Counted from the first letter of the stretch, positions 46,392 through 56,005 are shown. The stretch: DNA of 62,058 nt from Bacteroidia bacterium (GCA_014378485.1 JACMNO010000108.1:1-62058), one strand, 5' to 3'. Numbers and translations are program-made. The notes: generated by a model from the sequence alone, not told the origin.

Positions 46392-47253
46392 TTACATTTT
46401 ACAACACAAAAAAAATTTCAATTTTAAAACTTTCGTTCAAAACGCCTTACAGGAAGATGTCGGCGACGGGGATCATTCTGCCTTAGCGACAGTCGCTCCT
46501 AATCAAAAGGGTAAATGCCATTTATTAGTGAAGGAAAACGGTATCATTGCCGGAATTGAAGCAGCGAAAGAGATTTTCAAAATAGTTGATCCTAAATTCA
46601 AATTTACCCAATTCATAAAAGACGGGGAACAGGTAAAGATAGGCGACATCGCTTTTATTGTTGAAGGGAACACACAGACACTTTTAACATTAGAACGGCT
46701 TGTATTAAACATCATGCAACGTATGAGCGCTATCGCCACCAAAACAAACTACTTACAAAATTTATGTAAGGGCACTAAAGCCAGAGTGATCGACACTCGC
46801 AAAACAACTCCGGGATTTCGTTTTTTTGAAAAATGGGCTGTCGTAATTGGTGGTGGGGCTAATCATCGTTTTGGTTTATATGATATGATTATGATCAAAG
46901 ACAATCATATTGATTTTAGTGGTGGTATTATTGAAGCGATTGATGCAACACATGCTTACCTCAAAAAAACAAAAAAGAAATTGTCTATTGAAGTTGAGAC
47001 GAGAACGTTGAATGATGTAAAACTTATCATACCTAAAGGTGGTTTTCAGCGCATCATGCTGGATAATTATACCATTGCTGATACAAAAAAAGCGGTAGTA
47101 TTAATCGGTGACAAATATGAAATTGAAACTTCAGGTGGTATTACTGAAAAAACGATTGCTGCTTATGCAAAATGTGGAGTCGATTTTATTTCAGTTGGTG
47201 CTTTAACGCACCATGTGAAAAGTATGGACCTTAGCTTAAAAGCAATTAAATAA
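46384..47253 (+). CDS. nadC: Nicotinate-nucleotide pyrophosphorylase (carboxylating)
   Basis: 289 residues, standard length. Converts quinolinate and PRPP to nicotinate mononucleotide in de novo NAD synthesis. Visible motifs: EDVGDGDHSALATV at the N-terminus, RLVLNIMQRMSAIAT, RKTTPGFRFFEKWAV, GGGANHRFGLYDMIMIKDNH (quinolinate- and PRPP-binding Arg/His/Lys), and the C-terminal ETSGGITEKTIAAYA barrel strands. Start overlaps the DUF4783 stop. Confidence 0.97.
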   Translation: MNNYILQHKKNFNFKTFVQNALQEDVGDGDHSALATVAPNQKGKCHLLVKENGIIAGIEAAKEIFKIVDPKFKFTQFIKDGEQVKIGDIAFIVEGNTQTLLTLERLVLNIMQRMSAIATKTNYLQNLCKGTKARVIDTRKTTPGFRFFEKWAVVIGGGANHRFGLYDMIMIKDNHIDFSGGIIEAIDATHAYLKKTKKKLSIEVETRTLNDVKLIIPKGGFQRIMLDNYTIADTKKAVVLIGDKYEIETSGGITEKTIAAYAKCGVDFISVGALTHHVKSMDLSLKAIK

Positions 47254-47254
47254 A

Positions 47255-47371
47255 TTACTTACAACCGCAATCCTTATCACCACACTTTTTTTTAGTAATT
47301 TTTTTATAGGCCCTATATGCAATATATACAAGAGCGGCCACCAAAATAGCTATCACTAATAGTTCCTGCAT
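47255..47371 (-). CDS. Cys-rich membrane microprotein (FeoB-associated type)
   Basis: 38 residues. One TM helix (about 3-20, ELLVIAILVAALVYIAYRAY), a basic stretch (KKITKKK) and a terminal cysteine cluster CGDKDCGCK. This is the layout of the FeoB-associated cysteine-rich membrane family (PF12669). Its ATG overlaps the GH16 stop codon by one base (TAATG), strong evidence of translation. No feoB is nearby, so the iron link is unproven here. Confidence 0.75.
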   Translation of the reverse strand: MQELLVIAILVAALVYIAYRAYKKITKKKCGDKDCGCK

Positions 47372-48633
47372 TATTTCTCCTCTCCTAATTTTGCTAAGTT
47401 CAGCACTGGAACTTTTTGTGTAAGTTCCTGTCCTAATACTTTAATTACTACTTTGTATGGCCCTGTGGGTAAAGCACTCAAATCCATGATATAATATTCT
47501 GTATTTTCAATCTCATAACCGGCGACTTTAACATCCAGGTGATCAAATACATCAACTTGTATCTTTCCTAAATTTTTTCCTGCTATTGATAAACTATACC
47601 TATTATAAAAAACCGGTAGTAATGTGATAAATCCTTGCTCCTGATTTAATTCTTTTTTGTTATATATATAATTCACCTTTTTTTTGGGTTGAGATGAAAA
47701 TAAATCGTTGTCAGTAATTGTTTCAGGCGTAAACTCAAACAATTTATACCGTTCCTTCAAATCATAAATGGTGTCTTCCTGGCTCCAGACCCTTACGTAA
47801 TCAATTAAAAAAGAATTAGGGAAATTGGTTTTTTCATCGGGACCAGGATTAAATGCTTCCTTGTCTTTTGCCACCGCGTTATTAATAATTAAATTTTGTG
47901 CCGTTTTAAATTCTCCTTCAAAATAACCAATGGGTTGCCCGTTTAAAAAAAACTTCACATAATTTGGTTGCCATTCACCTGAAATAATATTCCATCCATT
48001 TGCTAAACTTTCTTCTGTTTTTATCCAGGCTCCCCAGTTTTTCTTTAAATTGAGAAAACCACCTCGGTAATCTTCACAACCTTTAGGGCAATGCACATCC
48101 ACATGTATTTGGTTATCACGATCTCCCTTGCCTTCATAAAAATCTATTTCCTCATTGGGATTACCACCAAATAACCAGAATGCAGGCCACATCCCTTTTT
48201 CTGCATTTGCTTTAAAACGCATTTCAAAATATCCGAATTTATATCTTTTTAAAGAACTAAATGCTCCTCCTGAATATTCAAAATCGTACTCATTTGCTGG
48301 TCCAACGGTCTTATTATATTTCGCCAGATATTTTTTATCAATGTCCCATTCATTAACTTTTTCTTTTGTTTTCTCCTTTTTTGTGATCAATGCTACTGTT
48401 CCGTTTTTAAATTCAAGATTCTCTTGCTTATAAATGAGATCAAGGCTCATTGCAAAATTGCCCCATGGATAACCGTTTTTCCATTTCTCCGTATTTAACA
48501 CATCATCTGTAAATTCATCATGTTCCTGCAAATACCATTTTTTAGAAGTATTGGATTGAACCTGCCACATCACCTGGGAATGACAGAAGAAAGTAAGGAA
48601 GATAAAACAAACTATAAATTTGAGTATGTGCAT
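47371..48633 (-). CDS. Secreted glycoside hydrolase family 16 protein
   Basis: 420 residues. Signal peptide (about 1-19); GH16 jelly-roll domain (about 35-275) with YKFGYFEMRFKANAEKGMWP and the catalytic motif Glu162-Ile-Asp164-x-x-Glu167 (EIDFYE; nucleophile and acid/base glutamates present); IDYVRVWSQ ends the domain. A C-terminal beta domain (about 310-420) of unknown family follows. GH16 enzymes cut beta-glucans or marine galactans; the substrate cannot be told. It is a paralogue of the gene at 48683, facing away across a 49-bp gap, and is translationally coupled to the microprotein downstream. Confidence 0.88.
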   Translation of the reverse strand: MHILKFIVCFIFLTFFCHSQVMWQVQSNTSKKWYLQEHDEFTDDVLNTEKWKNGYPWGNFAMSLDLIYKQENLEFKNGTVALITKKEKTKEKVNEWDIDKKYLAKYNKTVGPANEYDFEYSGGAFSSLKRYKFGYFEMRFKANAEKGMWPAFWLFGGNPNEEIDFYEGKGDRDNQIHVDVHCPKGCEDYRGGFLNLKKNWGAWIKTEESLANGWNIISGEWQPNYVKFFLNGQPIGYFEGEFKTAQNLIINNAVAKDKEAFNPGPDEKTNFPNSFLIDYVRVWSQEDTIYDLKERYKLFEFTPETITDNDLFSSQPKKKVNYIYNKKELNQEQGFITLLPVFYNRYSLSIAGKNLGKIQVDVFDHLDVKVAGYEIENTEYYIMDLSALPTGPYKVVIKVLGQELTQKVPVLNLAKLGEEK

Positions 48634-48682
48634 TTTTTAATCTAAATTTCAGTACAAATTTAGCTATAATCTTTCTTTAATT

Positions 48683-49903
48683 ATGAAAATCACCTTATTC
48701 ATTTCATTACTGTCTACTTTCATACAAATGAAAATCACGGCCCAGGTAAAATGGCAGTTAAATAAAGATACAGTTGTTGCATGGCACTATGCAGATGGCG
48801 ACGAATTTAATACGCAGACTCTCAACACAAACAAATGGAAATACTGGTACGGCTGGGGCAGGAGCATTTTTTCAAATAGAGAACAAGCATATTATACTGA
48901 TGGTTTAAATCATGAATTGAAGGACGGCTGTTTGAACCTATTTGCAAAAAGAGAAAGACTTGAAAAGAGAACGATTGATTGGTTAGAGGATACTGCATCT
49001 CTTTACAGAGGAGAAACGAATTTCGGTCAAAATAAAAGAGTGTTTGAATACTCCTCCGGCATGATTCAATCACATGAAAAGTTTAAATACGGATACTTTG
49101 AAATAAAGTTCAAGATGCCTGAAGAAAAAGGATACTGGCCTGCATTCTGGTTATACGGGGGCGAAGAAATTGACTGGATGGAATTGAAAACCGAAAAGAA
49201 AAATGCCATCCACGTTGGAAGACATAGTCCAAAACCCGAAGAAAACAGAATGAGAAACTATATCCGAAAGAAAACCTGGGGAGACTGGGTTTATTTCAAA
49301 GGTAATTTATCATGTGAATGGAATATAGTTTCGGGTGAATGGACACCAGAATATTTAAAATATTATTTGAACGGAGAATGCATTGCTTATTCTAAACTTT
49401 CGCTAAATACTGAGAAAGTATTATGTGCTAACTTAGCTGTTCCTGGAAATAACGGACCTTTTAAACCGGGCCCTAAGCCCAATATTAAAAGATCCGGTGA
49501 TTTCACAATCGATTATATCAGAATATGGTCGAATGACCCGAAAACTAAAAACATTAATACTGCAAACACTTTCGAAAACCATGGTCATTCGAAAATTGGC
49601 AAAACCAAATTAAAATCAAAAACAAGGTTTTTATATGGGAAGAAAAAAATTCACGCCAACGAAGGATTAACCGTTACTTTACTGCCTCTAAAAAACAATC
49701 AATTTGAGTTACAGGTGTTGGGCAAAAAAATTCCATCAACATCACATTACAGCATTCTTGACTCGGACAAGGCATTCATTTATACAGAAGGATTAAAGTT
49801 TGGATCAAGCATCATCGACCTGAACACTTACACCGGAAATAGTTTTGAATTAAAAATCAATTACCTGGAACAAACCGTTACCCATAAGCTTGACAAAAAT
49901 TAA
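48683..49903 (+). CDS. Secreted glycoside hydrolase family 16 protein (paralogue)
   Basis: 406 residues. Signal peptide (about 1-21); GH16 domain with YGYFEIKFKMPEEKGYWPAFWLYGG and the catalytic motif Glu162-Ile-Asp164-x-x-Glu167 (EIDWME) at the same residue numbers as the divergent neighbour; the FTIDYIRIWS strand and a C-terminal beta domain also correspond. The glutamates are intact. The stop overlaps the stop of the convergent glycosyltransferase gene by 4 bp. The pair most likely arose by inverted duplication. Confidence 0.88.
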   Translation: MKITLFISLLSTFIQMKITAQVKWQLNKDTVVAWHYADGDEFNTQTLNTNKWKYWYGWGRSIFSNREQAYYTDGLNHELKDGCLNLFAKRERLEKRTIDWLEDTASLYRGETNFGQNKRVFEYSSGMIQSHEKFKYGYFEIKFKMPEEKGYWPAFWLYGGEEIDWMELKTEKKNAIHVGRHSPKPEENRMRNYIRKKTWGDWVYFKGNLSCEWNIVSGEWTPEYLKYYLNGECIAYSKLSLNTEKVLCANLAVPGNNGPFKPGPKPNIKRSGDFTIDYIRIWSNDPKTKNINTANTFENHGHSKIGKTKLKSKTRFLYGKKKIHANEGLTVTLLPLKNNQFELQVLGKKIPSTSHYSILDSDKAFIYTEGLKFGSSIIDLNTYTGNSFELKINYLEQTVTHKLDKN

Positions 49904-51345
49904 TTTAGCCGGTATAATTTATATTCATTGGTGGGCAAGCTAATCTGGGTATACTGGTACTTTTCATTTAATTCGGGTGATGTTTTTGTGATAAAATACT
50001 TCCTGAATTTATTTTTAGGATCAAGTTGAATGTCGTGGTTCCTAAGCAAATAAAATTGAAAGCTCCAGCTAAGATAAGTCTCAGGGTCCACACCAACTAA
50101 TTCTTCCTTTTGTAAATAATTTCCAACAACTCTCACCTCATTTAACAGTGATTCATCCCTGCTGATTTTACCCATTTGAGAGCCCGAAAAGAGCAACACA
50201 GTAATTAACATAACGAAAGCAGCAATATTTAAACGTTTCCGATACTTAGGATTTAAAACCATTAACGTCGTTTGTTTATGTATAAAATCGGAATTTATAT
50301 AAGCTAATGACAAGGCAAAAAAAGGAATACTTGGTACTAAATAAAAATTCTTCTGAACCATCGTGATCATTAATGGAACTGAGCCTGAAAACCCTAATAA
50401 TAGCATAAAGAGAAATAGTTGTTTATCTGTGCTTTTCAACGAAGTATACCCTCTTTGCTTTCTTGAAAAAAAACAAAGTACCAAACAAATCAAAACAGAT
50501 GGTAAAAACTCAAAAAACAAATCTCTTAATATAAAGAGCCTGTAATTAATTGTTGATGTCACTTCTATTCGGTTCAGCAATCTTTTAGTGAGATAAAACT
50601 CCAGGCTTTCTTTGGCATGATGATTTGTAATAATAACCGCCACGTAAATCACAATGAAGGTTAGTAAAACAACTCCCGTGTAAAATAAAGCTTCCTTTAA
50701 GCTTATTCTTTTTAAGGTCACATAAAATAATGGAACAGCTACAAGCGGAAATAGCCCCGGGAATCCTTTTGTCAAAAAGGCGCAGTAAATCAATGCACCA
50801 GAAAGAACAAAATTTGGAACCTTGTACTTTTCTTTAAATAAACCTCTCAATGTAAAATAAACAGAAGCCAAGGTGAAAACAGATAGTAACGTTTCGATCA
50901 TGTGGTTTTGGTAAGTCCAGAAACAAACAGGTGTAATGATCCACAATATAACAGGGAACCAACTGGTGGTTTTGTGCTGTCCGACGTAGGTTGACGATAT
51001 CTTCCAGATCATATGTATGAAAAAAGCTGTTGACAGCAACAAGGAAAAAGAAAAAATGCGTTCTGTATAAATGCTACTTCCAAATAGTTTGAAGAAAAGT
51101 GATTCTATACCGTAAAATAACGGAGGATGTTCCATAAAATAAAGTGAATTCTGCCTGCTCCAGGTTCTGCTTAATATAGGAAACCAAAAACTTCCTTTAC
51201 CATCAGCTAAATTTTTAGAAACGCAAGCATATTGCACGCCATCCATAAACATACCATCCTGAAGCAGAAAGGGCAAAACCAAAAACGTGATAACTGCAAA
51301 TGTAAACAGGTAAAACGGCCTGTAATTAGTATTCCCTGCATCCAT
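49900..51345 (-). CDS. ArnT/PMT-like membrane glycosyltransferase
   Basis: 481 residues with about ten to twelve TM helices. The first extracytoplasmic loop has the paired acidic and aromatic residues expected for GT39/GT83 enzymes (LLQDGMFMDGVQYACVSKNL), followed by MEHPPLFYGIESLFFKLFG, which fits the HPPL motif of dolichyl- or undecaprenyl-phosphate sugar transferases. A short soluble C-terminus follows. It probably moves a sugar from a lipid-phosphate donor to lipid A, protein or another envelope acceptor. No sugar-lipid synthesis genes are nearby. Confidence 0.8.
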   Translation of the reverse strand: MDAGNTNYRPFYLFTFAVITFLVLPFLLQDGMFMDGVQYACVSKNLADGKGSFWFPILSRTWSRQNSLYFMEHPPLFYGIESLFFKLFGSSIYTERIFSFSLLLSTAFFIHMIWKISSTYVGQHKTTSWFPVILWIITPVCFWTYQNHMIETLLSVFTLASVYFTLRGLFKEKYKVPNFVLSGALIYCAFLTKGFPGLFPLVAVPLFYVTLKRISLKEALFYTGVVLLTFIVIYVAVIITNHHAKESLEFYLTKRLLNRIEVTSTINYRLFILRDLFFEFLPSVLICLVLCFFSRKQRGYTSLKSTDKQLFLFMLLLGFSGSVPLMITMVQKNFYLVPSIPFFALSLAYINSDFIHKQTTLMVLNPKYRKRLNIAAFVMLITVLLFSGSQMGKISRDESLLNEVRVVGNYLQKEELVGVDPETYLSWSFQFYLLRNHDIQLDPKNKFRKYFITKTSPELNEKYQYTQISLPTNEYKLYRLN

Positions 51346-51445
51346 AAGTTACGCGAGCTAAAACAAACTTATTAAATATAATAGTTGATTAATATTCGCT
51401 AAAAGTAAAGCTAAAATTGGTATTTTCGCTACAAATTTATCACAA

Positions 51446-53446
51446 ATGATCACAGCAGAATCTCCAATTAAGTTCGATAGACGTAAATTAAAAGATGATA
51501 CGTTATTACAACTTTATAAAAATATTTTAACTCCACGAATGATCGAAGAAAAGATGTTGATTCTTCTTCGTCAGGGACGAATTGCCAAATGGTTTAGTGG
51601 AATAGGGCAGGAAGCTATTTCTGTTGGAGTTGCTACTGCTTTGAACCAGGATGAATTTATTTTACCAATGCATAGGAATCTGGGTGTGTTCACCACGCGC
51701 GGCATTCCTATGAATCGTTTGTTTTCACAGTTTCAGGGCAAGCCAAGTGGCTTTACGCAAGGCAGAGACAGAAGCTTTCACTTTGGATCTCAGGAATATA
51801 ATATTGTTGGCATGATTTCTCATTTAGGTCCACAAATGGGCGTAGCTGATGGAATTGCCTTAGGGAATAAATTACGTGAAGAAAAAAAAGTAACGGTTGT
51901 GTTTAGTGGCGATGGAGGAGCGAGCGAAGGCGATTTTCATGAAAGCATAAACACAGCGGCAGTATGGGATTTACCGGTAATTTTTATAGTTGAAAATAAC
52001 GGTTATGGGTTATCTACACCAAGTAATGAGCAGTTCCGTTGCAAATCATTTGCTGATAAAGCCATTGGTTATGGCATTGAAGGAGTTTCGATAGATGGCA
52101 ATAATGTATTGAAAGTATATGAGACAGTGAAAAATTTAGCTGAATCTATCCGTGAAAATCCTCGACCCGTTTTATTGGAGTGTGTAACCTTCCGTATGCG
52201 CGGACACGAAGAAGCATCAGGAACTAAGTATGTACCCAAAGAATTATTTGATGTATGGGGAAGAAAAGATCCGGTAAATACTTTTGAGAAATTTTTAATT
52301 GATGAAGGTGTATTAACAGAAGATATTATTGAAAATTTAAAAGCAGGCATCAAAAAAAATATTGATGATGATTTGGAAATAGCTTTTGCTGAAACGTTAC
52401 CGCCACCAAATACAGAAAAAGAAATAGCAGAATTGTTTATGCCTTGCACGATCGAGGATACTTCTGGTCAACAAGGCACTAAAACAAACAAACGTTTAAT
52501 CGATGCGATCAGTGATGGAATGCGTTTAGCCATGCGCAAGCACGATAACCTTGTATTAATGGGTCAGGATATTGCAGATTATGGTGGCGTGTTTAAAATT
52601 ACGGATGGCTTTGTAGAAGAGTTTGGGAAAGCACGAGTGCGAAACACACCTCTCTGTGAATCTGCTATTTTAGGTGCCGGTTTTGGTTTATCCATCAATA
52701 AACATAAAGCGATGGTAGAAATGCAGTTTGCTGATTTTGTAACAGAAGGTATGACGCAGATCATTAATAATTTAGCAAAATCTCATTATCGTTGGGGACA
52801 AAATGCCGATGTGGTAGTTCGTATGCCAACAGGCGCAGGTGTTGCAGCCGGTCCATTTCATAGCCAAAGTAACGAGGCCTGGTTCTTTAAAACTCCGGGT
52901 TTAAAAATTGCTTACCCTGCTTTTCCATCTGATGCCAAAGGATTATTAATAGCCTCATTTGAAGATCCTAATCCTGTGATGTTCTTTGAACATAAAGCGT
53001 TATACAGAAGTATTGACGAAGATATTTTAGACGACTATTATACCATTCCCTTTGGTAAAGCGCGTTTAGTAAAAGAAGGTGCTGATGTTACCATTGTTAC
53101 TTACGGACTAGGTGTTCACTGGGCAATGGAATTATTAAAAAATAATCCCGAAATTTCTGCAGATCTCATCGATTTAAGAACACTGGCTCCTTTGGATACT
53201 GAAGCTATTTATGCTTCTGTAAAGAAAACCGGAAAAGCATTTATATTACATGAAGACACTTTAACCGGTGGTATTGGTGGTGAACTAAGTGCTTTAATTA
53301 CGGAACATTGTTTTGAGTATTTAGATGCGCCTGTTATGCGTGAAGGAAGTTTAGATACACCGGTGCCAATGAATGCGAATCTGGAAATTAACTTTTTACC
53401 AAAAGAACGTTTTAAAGAAAAGTTAAATAAATTATTGAGTTATTAA
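51446..53446 (+). CDS. 2-oxoacid dehydrogenase E1, fused alpha and beta subunits (branched-chain type)
   Basis: 666 residues. The alpha part (about 1-325) has GQEAISVGVATAL, MHRNLGVFTTRG, and the ThDP motif SGDGGASEGDFHE ... VENNGYG; the beta part (about 345-666) has MGQDIADYGGVFKIT, CESAILGAGFGLS and LHEDTLTGGIGGELSALI. It decarboxylates a 2-oxoacid and passes the acyl group to an E2 lipoyl protein (E2 and E3 are not in the window). The fused arrangement is common in Bacteroidota and most similar to 2-oxoisovalerate dehydrogenases; pyruvate cannot be excluded. A dispersed repeat follows 1 bp after the stop. Confidence 0.9.
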   Translation: MITAESPIKFDRRKLKDDTLLQLYKNILTPRMIEEKMLILLRQGRIAKWFSGIGQEAISVGVATALNQDEFILPMHRNLGVFTTRGIPMNRLFSQFQGKPSGFTQGRDRSFHFGSQEYNIVGMISHLGPQMGVADGIALGNKLREEKKVTVVFSGDGGASEGDFHESINTAAVWDLPVIFIVENNGYGLSTPSNEQFRCKSFADKAIGYGIEGVSIDGNNVLKVYETVKNLAESIRENPRPVLLECVTFRMRGHEEASGTKYVPKELFDVWGRKDPVNTFEKFLIDEGVLTEDIIENLKAGIKKNIDDDLEIAFAETLPPPNTEKEIAELFMPCTIEDTSGQQGTKTNKRLIDAISDGMRLAMRKHDNLVLMGQDIADYGGVFKITDGFVEEFGKARVRNTPLCESAILGAGFGLSINKHKAMVEMQFADFVTEGMTQIINNLAKSHYRWGQNADVVVRMPTGAGVAAGPFHSQSNEAWFFKTPGLKIAYPAFPSDAKGLLIASFEDPNPVMFFEHKALYRSIDEDILDDYYTIPFGKARLVKEGADVTIVTYGLGVHWAMELLKNNPEISADLIDLRTLAPLDTEAIYASVKKTGKAFILHEDTLTGGIGGELSALITEHCFEYLDAPVMREGSLDTPVPMNANLEINFLPKERFKEKLNKLLSY

Positions 53447-53447
53447 T

Positions 53448-53560
53448 TGGGCGTGACCCCGCAAAGAGACAGCGGGGTCGGGCTTTACGCTTCAATCTTT
53501 TGCTGCACTTCGACAAGCTCAGTGATCTGCAAAAGGATTTCCGCTGCAATCCCTCACGCA
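53448..53560. repeat. Partial copy of the 32371-32630 element
   Basis: Starts TGGGCGTGACCCCGC and continues GCGGGGTCGGGCTTT, as in the full element; the first 39 bases differ at two positions. It then diverges, keeps GCACTTCGACAAGCTCAGTG and TTTCCGCTGCAATCCCTCACGC, and lacks the right terminal repeat. It lies between the E1 gene and the DinB-like gene. Confidence 0.65.
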
Positions 53561-53579
53561 AAACCAACACTTAAAAACT

Positions 53580-54248
53580 ATGACAGTATCTGAAGATTTT
53601 TTAAGAAGCGCAAACCGCCAGTTTTTATATTATAAAACCTTAGGTGAAAAAGCTATTGAACAGTTAGAACCAAAACAACTGTTTATTTCCGTAAATGAAG
53701 ACACTAACAGCATTGCTGCGATCATCAAACATTTACATGGTAATATGTCGTCTCGCTGGACAGATTTTTTGACCACTGACGGAGAGAAAGAATGGAGGAA
53801 TAGGGATGGAGAGTTCGAGGAGAATATAAATATCAATTTTTCCGCGTCTCGTCACCCTGAACTTGATTCAGGGTCTCAAGAGATGCTGAATCAAGTTCAA
53901 CATGACAAACAACAAATAGAAACCAAAAAGCAAGAACTCCTTAAAACATGGAACGAAGGCTGGGATTGTTTGTTCAAAGTATTGAACGATTTGAAACCAG
54001 AGCAATTAGCACAAACCATTTATATCCGGAATGAAGGTCACAGTGTTTTAGAAGCCATTAACCGGCAACTGGCGCATTATCCTTATCATGTTGGGCAAAT
54101 TGTGTTTTATGCTAAATTGTTAAAGAAAACCGAATGGAACAGCTTATCAATTCCTAAAAATAAGTCGAAAGATTACAATACCGATAAGTTTTCAAAAGAT
54201 AAAGTAAAAAAGCACTTTACGGATGATGAACTAGACAAATTAAAATAA
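53580..54248 (+). CDS. DinB-superfamily (DUF1572) protein with a repeat-derived insertion
   Basis: 222 residues of the DinB/DUF1572 four-helix family, which holds a metal through three His (HLHGNMSSRW near 51-60 and the QLAHYPYHVGQI motif near 178-189). It has no relation to DNA polymerase DinB. Typical members run directly from the WRNRDGEFEE segment to ELLKTWNEGWDCLF; here about 25 residues are inserted, of which 91-109 (RHPELDSGSQEMLNQVQHD) are the translation of a 56-bp palindromic repeat present elsewhere in the window. The frame is kept. Function of the family: thiol- or metal-linked enzymes; the substrate is unknown. Confidence 0.85.
   Translation: MTVSEDFLRSANRQFLYYKTLGEKAIEQLEPKQLFISVNEDTNSIAAIIKHLHGNMSSRWTDFLTTDGEKEWRNRDGEFEENININFSASRHPELDSGSQEMLNQVQHDKQQIETKKQELLKTWNEGWDCLFKVLNDLKPEQLAQTIYIRNEGHSVLEAINRQLAHYPYHVGQIVFYAKLLKKTEWNSLSIPKNKSKDYNTDKFSKDKVKKHFTDDELDKLK
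53851..53906. repeat. 56-bp palindromic repeat inside a coding sequence
   Basis: GTCACCCTGAACTTGATTCA...GATGCTGAATCAAGTTCA..CATGAC. Left and right halves are inverted copies. It matches the intergenic copy at 58971-59026 at 54 of 56 positions and is translated in frame in the DinB-like gene. Confidence 0.85.
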
Positions 54249-54380
54249 TTTTATGACCTGCTCAAGGCCAATGTTATCGGCTTTTTAGGCTGGTCTATCT
54301 GTTTTAAGAAAGTAAATTCATCAGGTTTCATAAATAGTGGAAAAAACCACCAATCTAATCCAAAAAAATCGTCTATCTTT

Positions 54381-54407
54381 ACATACAGTTTATAAAAAAC
54401 TGTATGT
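54381..54407 (+). promoter_or_regulatory. Stem-loop covering the pyrG start codon
   Basis: A perfect 11-bp inverted repeat ACATACAGTTT (54381-54391) / AAACTGTATGT (54397-54407) with a 5-base loop; the ATG (54404-54406) is inside the right arm. A -7-like box TATCTTTA (54374-54381) precedes it. If transcription begins at about 54385, the mRNA would keep a 7-bp stem that ends exactly before the ATG. It could act as an RNA switch or as a protein-binding operator. Confidence 0.55.
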
Positions 54408-56005
54408 CAATCAACACTAAATATATCTTTGTTACCGGCGGTGTAACATCTTCTCTCGGAAAAGGAATTATTGCCGCATCTCTCGCTAAATTATTACAGG
54501 CAAGAGGCTTTACCGTTACGATTCAAAAATTAGACCCATATATTAATATTGATCCTGGTACTCTAAATCCTTATGAACATGGCGAATGCTATGTTACCGA
54601 TGATGGGGCTGAAACCGATTTGGATTTAGGGCATTACGAGCGTTTTTTAAATGTGGCAACTTCACAGGCAAACAATGTTACTACCGGGCGTATTTACCAG
54701 GCTGTGATCGACAAAGAGCGTAAAGGTGAGTTCTTAGGGAAAACTGTTCAGGTTATTCCTCACATCACAGATGAAATTAAAAACAGAATTAAGATCTTAG
54801 GGAAAACTGGTCAGTTTCAATTTGTGATTACAGAAATTGGTGGTACTGTGGGTGATATTGAATCATTGCCATACATTGAAGCAGTTCGTCAGTTAAAATG
54901 GGAGTTAGGAGATGATTGCACGGTAATTCATTTAACACTATTGCCATACTTAGCTACTTCAGGTGAATTAAAAACAAAGCCAACACAACATTCCGTTAAG
55001 TTATTATTGGAATATGGAGTTCAACCGGACATTTTAGTTTGCCGTTCAGAACACGCCATCAGCAATGATATCAGAAGAAAAATTGCTTTGTTCTGTAACG
55101 TTTCTCCTGACGCAGTGATTGAAGCGTTAGATGCCTCTACCATTTACGAAGTTCCATTATTAATGGAAAAAGAAAAACTGGATGAGATCGTCTTAAAAAA
55201 ATTAAACATCAACCAGGTTACTGAGATCAAATTGGATAAATGGAAATTATTTTTGAATAAATTCCATAATCCACAAAAACAGGTGAAAATCGGTTTGGTT
55301 GGTAAATATGTTGAACTGAAAGATTCCTACAAATCTATTGCAGAAGCATTTATACATGCCGGTGCTGTAAACGACTGCAAAGTAAACGTGGAGTGGATTC
55401 ATAGCGAAAGCCTCACAGATGAAAATGTGAAGGAAAAATTAAAAGGCCTGAAAGGAATTTTAGTGGCACCAGGATTTGGGAACAGGGGAATTGAAGGAAA
55501 AATTTCTGCTATTAAGTATGCCCGCGAAAACAATATACCATTCTTCGGAATTTGTTTAGGGATGCAATGTGCAGTGATTGAATTTGCGCGTAACGTTTTA
55601 AATTTAAAAGATGCACACAGTCGCGAAATGAATCCCGCTACCAGCGCACCGGTGATTGATTTACTGGAAGCGCAAAAGAATATTTCTCATATGGGTGGTA
55701 CGATGCGTTTAGGTTCATACCCTTGCCGCATTCAAGAAGGAACACTCGCTCATAAAATATACGGACAAACAGATATTAATGAGCGTCACCGACACCGTTA
55801 TGAATTTAATAACGAATACACTAAATTATTTAAAGATGCGGGAATGGTACTTTCGGGATTAAATCCAAATGCTGAACTGGCTGAAATTGTGGAGATCCCA
55901 ACTCATCCGTTTTTTATTGGCGTTCAGTTTCACCCGGAGTACAAAAGTACAGTAGAAAATCCACATCCTTTATTTGTGAATTTCGTAAAAGCTACGTTAG
56001 CATAA
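54404..56005 (+). CDS. pyrG: CTP synthase
   Basis: 533 residues, standard. The N-terminal amidoligase domain has [20 protein letters not shown] (nucleotide loop), [20 protein letters not shown] and [10 protein letters not shown]; the C-terminal glutamine amidotransferase domain has [10 protein letters not shown] with the nucleophile Cys and QFHPEYKS with His and Glu. Aminates UTP to CTP with ATP and glutamine. The start codon lies in a stem-loop (54381-54407); a strong terminator follows at 56023. Monocistronic. Confidence 0.98.
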   Translation: MSINTKYIFVTGGVTSSLGKGIIAASLAKLLQARGFTVTIQKLDPYINIDPGTLNPYEHGECYVTDDGAETDLDLGHYERFLNVATSQANNVTTGRIYQAVIDKERKGEFLGKTVQVIPHITDEIKNRIKILGKTGQFQFVITEIGGTVGDIESLPYIEAVRQLKWELGDDCTVIHLTLLPYLATSGELKTKPTQHSVKLLLEYGVQPDILVCRSEHAISNDIRRKIALFCNVSPDAVIEALDASTIYEVPLLMEKEKLDEIVLKKLNINQVTEIKLDKWKLFLNKFHNPQKQVKIGLVGKYVELKDSYKSIAEAFIHAGAVNDCKVNVEWIHSESLTDENVKEKLKGLKGILVAPGFGNRGIEGKISAIKYARENNIPFFGICLGMQCAVIEFARNVLNLKDAHSREMNPATSAPVIDLLEAQKNISHMGGTMRLGSYPCRIQEGTLAHKIYGQTDINERHRHRYEFNNEYTKLFKDAGMVLSGLNPNAELAEIVEIPTHPFFIGVQFHPEYKSTVENPHPLFVNFVKATLA

